Positions 1 through 4,506 of a stretch of 6,009 nucleotides of DNA are shown piece by piece. The DNA lies in the NCBI GenBank assembly GCA_003533825.1, contig DQCG01000635.1, forward strand, positions 1,754-7,762, given 5' to 3'. The stretch is from Phycisphaerales bacterium (GTDB lineage Bacteria > Planctomycetota > Phycisphaerae > Sedimentisphaerales > Anaerobacaceae). Every line of letters starts with the position of its first letter. The first letter of the stretch is position 1. A model generated the notes under the pieces. The model did no database searches. It was not told where the DNA came from and worked only from the letters and a program-made list of their open reading frames with translations. Position numbers and translations under genes: made by a program.

Positions 1-158
1 CTGTTAAGGTCGGCTCTCACCGCGGCGAGTTTTTTGGCATGGTCATCCTGCTGCCGGGCGGAATTTTTGGAATGAATGTATTTGCCGCATGCTATCAATG
101 CTGCGCCGAGCAGAATGAGTATGAAATAGTTGAATATTGTCTTTATTTTTTTAGACAT
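1..158 (-). CDS. N-terminal fragment of a small membrane-anchored or lipoprotein-like protein (partial)
   Basis: This reading frame starts at ATG 158-156 and stays open for 52 codons to the left edge, so the C-terminus is missing. The protein begins MSKKIK, followed by a hydrophobic stretch at residues 8-23. That stretch ends in LIAC (residues 21-24), which fits a signal-peptidase II lipobox with Cys24 as the modified residue. After it the sequence becomes polar and charged (QQDDHAKK), as expected of an exported or periplasmic part, possibly helical. It is therefore either a lipoprotein or a protein with a single N-terminal membrane anchor. I do not recognise a family and infer no function. 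No strong Shine-Dalgarno sequence precedes the ATG. The start is chosen because the basic n-region plus hydrophobic core makes a normal export signal and no upstream in-frame start looks better. An overlapping plus-strand frame (39-374) has no protein-like character. Confidence 0.6.
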   Translation of the reverse strand, partial: MSKKIKTIFNYFILILLGAALIACGKYIHSKNSARQQDDHAKKLAAVRADLN

Positions 159-400
159 AACAACCGGTCCGCTGAAATTGTATTTCCCGCCGTATCCCGC
201 ATTTCTTATATCGGCCGGCCGGAAGTGCATATTCTGTATAAGCTCGATATTCTAAAGAAAACGCACTTTTTTAAGTCGAGCACGGGCGTTCCTATTTCGT
301 CTCAGTCCCATATTACATCTGCATTTTCCATGGATTCAGATTTCGAAGTGGTTGATAATCTTGACAAAATGTGATATGGCGAGCGTGAAAAGGATGGCTC

Positions 401-469
401 GTGGGTAGAGTAAAAATTAGAAAGCGCACGGCATTTGCCCTTATCGAGCTTATCTTAGTGATTCAATAA
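401..469 (+). pseudogene. Truncated prepilin-like N-terminus (22 codons), pilin remnant or leader peptide
   Basis: Starting at GTG 401, with AGGA at 391-394 six bases upstream, this frame encodes 22 residues: a basic n-region (RVKIRKR) followed by AFALIELILVIQ, then TAA at 467-469. The stretch FALIELILVI matches the class III prepilin signal (G|FTLIELLVVI), including the Glu at position +5 after the predicted cleavage site. The Gly before the cleavage site is replaced by Ala, which usually impairs prepilin peptidase processing. Homology stops right after the VI pair, where a pilin would continue with about 10 more hydrophobic residues and a globular domain. The first strong hairpin begins three bases after the stop. 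An in-frame TGA at 386-388 bounds the frame upstream. The likeliest reading is a pseudopilin gene cut short by recombination or insertion. A leader peptide rich in Leu, Ile and Val is an alternative, but no branched-chain amino acid gene follows. Confidence 0.5.
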
Positions 470-471
470 AA

Positions 472-511
472 CCCCTGCTTTGTGGAGGAGAGGAAATGGT
501 TAAAGCAGGGG
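472..511. repeat. Inverted repeat 1: 10-bp stem, 20-base purine-rich loop
   Basis: CCCCTGCTTT (472-481) is perfectly complementary to AAAGCAGGGG (502-511). The 20-base loop between them contains GGAGGAGAGG, a strong Shine-Dalgarno-like run, and an ATG at 496-498. Confidence 0.8.
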
Positions 512-558
512 CTCACGCGATAGTGTATTTTCGATACACTATCTGCCTCCTACCATAG
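496..558 (+). CDS. Possible 20-residue ORF or leader peptide inside the hairpin cluster
   Basis: An ATG at 496 with GGAGGAG at 484-490, five bases upstream, opens a 20-codon frame ending at TAG 556-558. The predicted peptide starts MVKAGAHAIV and ends TICLLP. It resembles no family I know. The ribosome site and start codon lie in the loop of the first hairpin, and the stop lies in the left arm of the third. This arrangement would suit a translated leader whose ribosome alters RNA folding, but no downstream gene on the plus strand is close enough to be an obvious target (the next is at 1819, beyond an oppositely oriented gene). The frame may be accidental, since much of its sequence is set by the inverted repeats. 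Confidence 0.2.
   Translation: MVKAGAHAIVYFRYTICLLP
519..543. repeat. Inverted repeat 2: 10-bp stem, 5-base loop
   Basis: GATAGTGTAT (519-528) pairs perfectly with ATACACTATC (534-543) around the short loop TTTCG. This is the tightest hairpin in the window and should form readily in RNA or as a cruciform. Confidence 0.8.
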
Positions 559-593
559 GAAAACAATCCATAAGGAATTACAGTTTTCCTATG
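554..593. repeat. Inverted repeat 3: 11-bp stem, 18-base loop
   Basis: CATAGGAAAAC (554-564) pairs perfectly with GTTTTCCTATG (583-593). The left arm contains the TAG stop (556-558) of the 20-codon ORF that starts in the loop of the first hairpin. Confidence 0.75.
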
Positions 594-675
594 TTCATAT
601 ACGCCGGCATTTCGCAAAGGTTCTGTGGAATATTCCTGGGAAAAACGTGCCAATTAAAACTGACCGATTTTTGAG

Positions 676-700
676 TTGAATGCTACAGCAAATCATTCAA
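676..700. repeat. Short inverted repeat: 7-bp stem, 11-base loop
   Basis: TTGAATG (676-682) is perfectly complementary to CATTCAA (694-700). It is AT-rich, weaker than the three stems upstream, and lies between them and the GTCATTC palindromic repeat. A downstream terminator for minus-strand pilin transcription is possible, but no T tract supports it. Confidence 0.4.
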
Positions 701-720
701 TGATAATAACATAGCACAAT

Positions 721-775
721 TTGTCATTCCCGCGAAAGCGGGAATCCACTAAAACCGCTACGTTCAGAATGACAA
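721..775. repeat. Nested palindromic repeat of the GTCATTCCCGC...GCGGGAAT type
   Basis: The outer arms TTGTCATTC (721-729) and GAATGACAA (767-775) are perfect 9-bp complements. Inside, ATTCCCGC (726-733) and GCGGGAAT (738-745) form an 8-bp stem capped by a GAAA (GNRA) tetraloop. The core GTCATTCCCGCGAAAGCGGG is a sequence type I know as a dispersed, high-copy palindromic repeat in many unrelated bacterial genomes, often just downstream of genes. Here it sits 22 bp beyond the pseudopilin stop codon. It may be a small non-autonomous element or act as mRNA 3'-end structure. Its copy number in this genome cannot be judged from one window. Confidence 0.7.
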
Positions 776-797
776 CGTTCGCTTCTCAAATACCCGC

Positions 798-1547
798 TTA
801 GGGATCGTATCCTAAATTTCCCCACGCTGCTTTCTGGAGCTTCATCAGGTCGAGATTTCCCGGCTGATTTTTCTCTATTCCGGCGCCGGCTTCGGAGATT
901 GCCCAGGGTTCGTTGCCGTAGTCTATCGTTCGCTGGTCCCTCCAGCCCCACGCTTCGCAATGGCCCTCGGCGAAGGCCAGTGTGGTTCCCTTGTGATGTC
1001 GCATTGGTATAGGATTCCACCACGTCGGCTGTGAATGCCAGACGGCCCAGCAGGCGTCCCAGTCCTCGCCGTAATCGTCGAGAAAAACCATTCTTTCGCC
1101 GGGCCTGGTGATCTCCGGCAGTTTCGTATATACTTCGCCGCTGCCGGTAAATTTTGCTCCGTTCATGGAATGAGTGCAACTGTACGTTCGCATTTCGTTT
1201 CGCCCGGCGACCGGGCAGCGGTACAGCTTGGCCAGTTTGGCGTATTCGAACAGCAGGCCGCCTTCTATGCCTTCAAGCTGCTCTTCGACGGGCAGTTCGT
1301 TCGGGAGCGTCCCCAGCAGCTTTACCCATCCATCGTCTCCGGCGATGCCCCGGACCAGCCGGCCGTCGTTATCGTCGGTATACATAATCCAGGCCATGAC
1401 GAGGCCCTTGAGATTATTGAGGCAGACCGCCCGCTTGCCCTGCTCCCTTGCATTGTTCATGGCCGGAATCAGCACGGCCATTAATATAGCGATGATGGCG
1501 ATTACCACCAGAAGCTCTATCAACGTAAATCCGGTTCTCCTGCTCAT
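798..1547 (-). CDS. Type II secretion/pilin-like pseudopilin with prepilin N-terminus and H-X9-EG tail
   Basis: This gene encodes a complete 249-residue pseudopilin. The short leader MSRRTG is followed by FTLIELLVVIAIIAILMAV, the class III prepilin signal. Cleavage and methylation are expected between Gly6 and Phe7, with the conserved Glu11 at +5; residues 7-29 form the membrane and fibre helix. After it come CLNNLKGLVMAWIMY (42-56), LYRCP (108-112) and, near the C-terminus, H184-X9-E194-G195 within an aromatic-rich segment (QPTWWNPIPMRHH, FAEGHCEAWGW). The tail LQKAAWGNLGYDP is typical of planctomycetal pseudopilins, which occur in many copies per genome. The family motif is normally H-X9-DG; here Asp is replaced by Glu. 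The start at 1547 is chosen over an in-frame ATG 45 codons upstream because a prepilin leader must be short and GGAG lies five bases before it. The substrate or apparatus served is unknown. It is divergent from the FG-GAP gene. Confidence 0.92.
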   Translation of the reverse strand: MSRRTGFTLIELLVVIAIIAILMAVLIPAMNNAREQGKRAVCLNNLKGLVMAWIMYTDDNDGRLVRGIAGDDGWVKLLGTLPNELPVEEQLEGIEGGLLFEYAKLAKLYRCPVAGRNEMRTYSCTHSMNGAKFTGSGEVYTKLPEITRPGERMVFLDDYGEDWDACWAVWHSQPTWWNPIPMRHHKGTTLAFAEGHCEAWGWRDQRTIDYGNEPWAISEAGAGIEKNQPGNLDLMKLQKAAWGNLGYDP

Positions 1548-1589
1548 AACGGCTCCGGCAGCTTGTGTATAGTGATATCTTCCACATAT

Positions 1590-1618
1590 TTTATATACTT
1601 TTCGGCGGCGGCAATCAA
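1590..1618 (-). promoter_or_regulatory. Candidate sigma70-type promoter for the pseudopilin gene
   Basis: Read on the minus strand, TTGATT (1618-1613) is followed after exactly 17 bp by TATAAA (1595-1590). These match the consensus at 4/6 and 5/6 positions. Transcription would start near 1583 and give a leader of about 36 bases before the ATG at 1547. The prediction is by consensus only; planctomycete promoters are not well defined. Confidence 0.45.
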
Positions 1619-1689
1619 GAGAATTCTCGAATACGGCTGCGGGGTGCCGGGCGACAAGAGTAATGTTGACAAATAAAAACATGGAATTC

Positions 1690-1718
1690 TTGCAAATCGA
1701 AAGCGATTGTTTTATTAT
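1690..1718 (+). promoter_or_regulatory. Candidate sigma70-type promoter for the FG-GAP protein gene
   Basis: TTGCAA (1690-1695), a 17-bp spacer and TATTAT (1713-1718) match the consensus at 4/6 and 5/6 positions. Transcription would start near 1725, leaving about 95 bases of leader before the ATG at 1819. The spacer holds a small inverted repeat, AATCG (1695-1699) and CGATT (1704-1708), and GAATTC palindromes flank the promoter (1684-1689 and 1719-1724). Any of these could be an operator, though nothing shows that they are. A perfect TTGACA at 1666-1671 lacks a suitable -10 box. Confidence 0.45.
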
Positions 1719-1735
1719 GAATTCAGGAGAGCGTT

Positions 1736-1798
1736 ATGTGCAAGCGCTTAACGGGAATATTGGATAAACAAAGTCGAGGGTATTTGGCTTTTTGCTGA
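1736..1798 (+). CDS. Possible 20-residue upstream ORF in the leader of the FG-GAP gene
   Basis: ATG 1736 is preceded by AGGAGA (1725-1730) at a five-base spacing and opens a 20-codon frame ending in TGA 1796-1798. The peptide begins MCKRLTGILDK and ends YLAFC. The stop lies six bases before the GAGAGGAG ribosome site of the FG-GAP gene, so translational coupling is physically possible. The peptide resembles nothing I know. If transcription starts near 1725, its ribosome site would be at the very 5' end of the transcript, which argues against efficient use unless another promoter lies upstream. Confidence 0.22.
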   Translation: MCKRLTGILDKQSRGYLAFC

Positions 1799-1818
1799 AG
1801 TATTGAGAGGAGCTGACC

Positions 1819-4482
1819 ATGTCAAAGAAAAAGTCACAGGTTTCCGACGGAATTGAAATGTCAACTGGATGGATTAATGTAAAGACGCTGTTTCTAACTG
1901 CGGCCATGGTTCTAATAATTCCAATCCTGGCGCAGGGCCAGTTTCCCAACGGATATGAAATCTCCGGTTATGTAACTTACGGAGCTACCGGCGTTTCCGG
2001 TGTGACGGTTACGGCCGTCGGCATAGGCGACTTTACAGGATATCTGGGATTGGATATAACGGATTACTCGGGATATTACAATTTACCAGTACCGGACGGT
2101 TTCTCGGGCAACGTCGAAGCTTTTAAGAGCGGATATACTTTCGATCCTTCCTCAAGATATTACTCAAGCGTGGTATCGGATATGGAGAATCAGAACTTCA
2201 GCGCTTCCAACGGAAGCCCGCCTCCGCCCCCGCCTTCGATTACCGTCACTTCTCCGAATGGCGGCGAGAGCTGGCTGCGCGGGACAGCCCGCAATATCAC
2301 CTGGATTTCGGCAGGCGATGCCGGTTCTAATGTTAGAATTGATTTGTACAAAGATGGAACGCTAAATCTGAAGATAACCGGCTCCACTTCCAACGATGGG
2401 TCCTACGTTTGGTCTATCCCATCGGACCAGACCATTGGTTCCGATTACAGGATAAAGGTTACATCAACAACGAATTCCTCGTATTATGATTACAGTGACA
2501 ATGACTTTTCCGTCGCCGAACAGCCGCGCATCACTGTCACATCTCCGAACGGCGGCGAGAGCCGGCAGCAAGGGGTATTGCACGAAATAACCTGGGATTC
2601 GGCCGGTGACGTCGGTTCCGATGTCAGGATCGAATTGTACAAGGGCGGAGTGTTAAATCTGAAGATAACCGGCTCCACTGCTAATGATGGGTCCTACGAC
2701 TGGACTGTTCCATTGGATCAGGCCATCGATTCCGATTACATGATAAAGATAACATCGGCGTCGAATCCAGCCTTTTTCGATGAAAGCGACGATTACTTTT
2801 CCATTGACGAAGTTTCTCAGATATTATTCGAAGACACATTTCCATCGCTGAAGATCGAGCCTAAAAAATGGATGTTAGTCAGTAGCGTTAAAGTCGACGA
2901 TATGGGTATCAACGAGCCTTCCCCTGAATATTCTCTGCGGTTGAACGGCCATCCATCAGGCGGCGACTTAATCGAGTCGATAGTGATGGACCTGTCATCC
3001 TATGCAGACGCGACGTTGACTTATTATTACCAGCGAACAGGATCCGGCAATTCCCCAGAACAGGGAGAGGACCTGACAATAGAATACTTTGACGGCGATA
3101 GCTGGGTGGAGCTGGATCGCCAGCCCGGCGACGGTCCGGACATGGATTATTATGAGATGGTTATTATTCCGCTGCCTCCCGAGGCGCTTCACGAAGGTTT
3201 TAGCTTCCGGATCAGCAATAAAGGATCTTTACATGCTTCCCAGCGGTATGATGACTGGTTCGTAGATGATATTAAGATTGAAGTTACTGATGATGACGAT
3301 GACGATGATGACGGCGACGACAATATTGCCTACCCGGTAAAGCTGATTGCGGACGACGGTGATTATGGCGACTGGTTCGGCAGGAGGGTCTCGATCAGCG
3401 GCAAATACGTAATTACCGGGGCTCTTCATGATAACGACGATCGCGGCTCGGCATACATATTCGAGCGCAGCGCTGCCGATTGGATACAGCAGGCCAAACT
3501 AACTGCCTCGTCTCCGGCGGCGGGGGACCAGTTCGGGTGCAGCGTTTCGATCAGCGGGGACAATGCCATCGTCGGAGCGGATCGTAATGACTACAATGGA
3601 CCATGGTCCGGTGCGGCGTATATTTTCGAGCGTACTAATGCCGGATGGATACAGCAGGCCATGCTGGTTCCGTCGGATGGAAGAGTGGGCGACCGCTTCG
3701 GCTGTGCAGTGTCAATCAGCCGTGACTATGCAATTGTCGGGTCATATTGGGACGATGACAACGGAACCAGCTCCGGCTCGGCATATATATTCAGGAAGGA
3801 AGTCACGGGCTGGATCCAGGAGGCTAAGCTGACGGCCTCGGACGGAGCAAAGGACGATTGGTTTGGCTACGCCGTGTCGATCAGCGGTAATTATGCCATC
3901 GTGGGAGCGGCGCTTGATGATGACAGTGGTACCAACAGGGGCTCTGTTTATGTATTCAGGCGCAGCGGTTCGAGCTGGGTCCAGCAGGCCAAACTTGTTG
4001 CCGGAGATGGGGATGCCGGGGATGAGTTCGGGGGATCGGTTTGCCTCGAAGGCAATTCGGCCGTAATTGGAGCCATCGGGGCCGATGATATGGGAGAAGA
4101 TTCCGGGGCTGCGTATATATTTGAAAGATCAGGTAACGATTGGATACAGCAGGACAAACTGGTTGTACCGGATGGAGCCGCCGGCGACCACTTCGGAAAC
4201 TCGGTCTCAATCGATGGTAACTACGCTGTAGCAGCGGCAAATCTCGATGCCGACATGGGAGAGGATTCCGGATCTGCGTATATATTCAAGCGTGAAGGTC
4301 AAAGCTGGGCCCAGCAGGCCAAGCTTACCGCCCCGGATGGGGACCAGGACGACTACTTTGGCCAATGGGTCGCTATCGACAGCAGCTATGCCGTTATTGG
4401 TGCACCTTACGATGATGATAACGGCGGCAATTCCGGCTCCGTGTATATATTCAGGCGTATTGGTACAACATGGATACCTTAA
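1819..4482 (+). CDS. Secreted multidomain protein: Kre9-type repeats, jelly-roll-like domain and seven FG-GAP repeats
   Basis: This gene encodes an 887-residue exported protein. GAGAGGAG (1805-1812) lies six bases before the ATG, so this start is preferred to Met14. Residues 1-40 form a long signal peptide (hydrophobic core 23-37, likely cleavage near LAQG|Q). Residues 47-129 resemble a carboxypeptidase-regulatory/CNA-B-like beta-sandwich (SGYVTYGATGVSGVTVTAVG). A poly-Pro linker (134-139) leads to two Kre9/KNH-type repeats (140-234, 237-331), each with TSPNGGES and NDGSY. Residues 334-490 form a MAM/jelly-roll-like domain ending DDWFVDDIKIEV. An acidic linker (eight Asp, 491-498) precedes seven FG-GAP_2-type repeats (508-887), which probably fold into a complete beta-propeller. 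The chain stops at the end of the seventh repeat, with no PEP-CTERM, sortase or dockerin tail. These domains usually mediate carbohydrate or protein binding, so an extracellular binding or adhesion role is inferred. No catalytic motif is visible. Confidence 0.9.
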   Translation: MSKKKSQVSDGIEMSTGWINVKTLFLTAAMVLIIPILAQGQFPNGYEISGYVTYGATGVSGVTVTAVGIGDFTGYLGLDITDYSGYYNLPVPDGFSGNVEAFKSGYTFDPSSRYYSSVVSDMENQNFSASNGSPPPPPPSITVTSPNGGESWLRGTARNITWISAGDAGSNVRIDLYKDGTLNLKITGSTSNDGSYVWSIPSDQTIGSDYRIKVTSTTNSSYYDYSDNDFSVAEQPRITVTSPNGGESRQQGVLHEITWDSAGDVGSDVRIELYKGGVLNLKITGSTANDGSYDWTVPLDQAIDSDYMIKITSASNPAFFDESDDYFSIDEVSQILFEDTFPSLKIEPKKWMLVSSVKVDDMGINEPSPEYSLRLNGHPSGGDLIESIVMDLSSYADATLTYYYQRTGSGNSPEQGEDLTIEYFDGDSWVELDRQPGDGPDMDYYEMVIIPLPPEALHEGFSFRISNKGSLHASQRYDDWFVDDIKIEVTDDDDDDDDGDDNIAYPVKLIADDGDYGDWFGRRVSISGKYVITGALHDNDDRGSAYIFERSAADWIQQAKLTASSPAAGDQFGCSVSISGDNAIVGADRNDYNGPWSGAAYIFERTNAGWIQQAMLVPSDGRVGDRFGCAVSISRDYAIVGSYWDDDNGTSSGSAYIFRKEVTGWIQEAKLTASDGAKDDWFGYAVSISGNYAIVGAALDDDSGTNRGSVYVFRRSGSSWVQQAKLVAGDGDAGDEFGGSVCLEGNSAVIGAIGADDMGEDSGAAYIFERSGNDWIQQDKLVVPDGAAGDHFGNSVSIDGNYAVAAANLDADMGEDSGSAYIFKREGQSWAQQAKLTAPDGDQDDYFGQWVAIDSSYAVIGAPYDDDNGGNSGSVYIFRRIGTTWIP
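2236..2811 (+). repeat. Tandem pair of Kre9/KNH-type domain repeats
   Basis: Two units with a 97-residue (291-bp) period start at residues 140 and 237. Both read ITVTSPNGGES near the start and LNLKITGST in the middle, then NDGSY and SDY. At the DNA level a 26-base segment (2363-2388 and 2654-2679) is identical in the two copies, which suggests a fairly recent duplication or gene conversion. The second copy has diverged in the segment after NGGES (RQQGVLHEITW against WLRGTARNITW). Confidence 0.85.
3340..4479 (+). repeat. Seven tandem FG-GAP repeats, predicted seven-bladed beta-propeller
   Basis: Repeats begin at residues 508, 560, 615, 670, 725, 780 and 835. Five of the seven are exactly 55 residues (165 bp); the first is 52 and the last 53. 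The consensus runs KLTA-DG-GD-FG-SVSI-GNYAIVGA-DDD-G--SGSAYIF-R---WIQQA. FG is present in every repeat. Acidic loops of the type DDDNG follow the central strand and could bind calcium as in some FG-GAP proteins, but this is inference. Repeats five and six share a DMGEDSG loop, suggesting that this pair duplicated more recently. Stretches such as TGGATACAGCAGG recur nearly unchanged between repeats. Confidence 0.9.
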
Positions 4483-4506
4483 ACTGAGTTGATTGAATCG
4501 GGCTTT

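Larger units (their letters stand above)
472..593. other. Cluster of three consecutive perfect inverted repeats (possible structured RNA or palindromic element)
   Basis: Three perfect stems of 10, 10 and 11 bp follow one another with spacers of only 7 and 10 bases. Their loops are 20, 5 and 18 bases. About half of the 122 bases lie in perfectly paired arms, far more than expected by chance. None of the stems is followed by a T tract in either direction, so they do not look like simple intrinsic terminators. The cluster begins just after the stop of the prepilin-like remnant. I recognise no known riboswitch or RNA family. It could be a structured 5' or intergenic RNA, or a non-autonomous palindromic element. 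Inverted repeats look alike on both strands, so the strand is not assigned. Confidence 0.6.
159..797. other. 639-bp region without a confident gene, rich in inverted repeats
   Basis: This gap lies between the divergent left-edge gene and the 3' end of the pseudopilin. Positions 159-400 hold no supported gene and presumably carry the upstream region of the left-edge gene. On the plus strand, TTGATA (352-357), 17 bp, then TATGGC (375-380) is a weak promoter candidate in front of the prepilin-like remnant. From 401 to 775 the region holds the remnant, three tight hairpins, a 7-bp hairpin and a nested palindromic repeat, each listed separately. Positions 594-675 hold a GGAATATTCC palindrome (627-636) and a 27-codon frame from 591 without a ribosome site, which I do not call a gene. 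Dense inverted repeats and a broken gene start suggest a site of past insertion or recombination, or an untranslated structured transcript. Confidence 0.6.

Noticed and set aside
223..281. Interleaved inverted repeats AAGTGC/GCACTT (223-228, 263-268) and GCTCGA/TCGAGC (242-247, 276-281), with T6 at 267-272
   Set aside because: Stems of only 6 bp with loops of 28-34 bases are expected by chance; the T run follows a stem too weak for a terminator.
39..374. Plus-strand ORF of 111 codons
   Set aside because: It overlaps the better-supported minus-strand membrane protein start, has no ribosome site, no recognisable domain and an irregular composition.
591..674. 27-codon ORF and possible insertion-sequence end in 594-675
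   Set aside because: There is no ribosome site or recognisable protein. The segment AAACTGACCGATTTTTG faintly recalls IS21-type ends, but no transposase, paired terminal repeat or target duplication is visible.
724..1572. Several overlapping frames opposite or within the pseudopilin gene
   Set aside because: They are shadows of a well-supported gene with no domain signature of their own.
1666..1671. Perfect TTGACA as a -35 box for the FG-GAP gene
   Set aside because: No acceptable -10 box lies 15-19 bp downstream; TTGCAA-17-TATTAT fits better.
1548..1682. 45-codon N-terminal extension of the pseudopilin from ATG 1682
   Set aside because: It would place the prepilin cleavage site about 50 residues in. 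The start at 1547 has a good ribosome site and a normal six-residue leader, and the putative promoter lies inside the extension.
3289..3321. GAT/GAC-rich run as a DNA microsatellite of independent interest
   Set aside because: Mixed GAT and GAC codons encode the acidic linker of the FG-GAP protein; the run is not a pure simple repeat.
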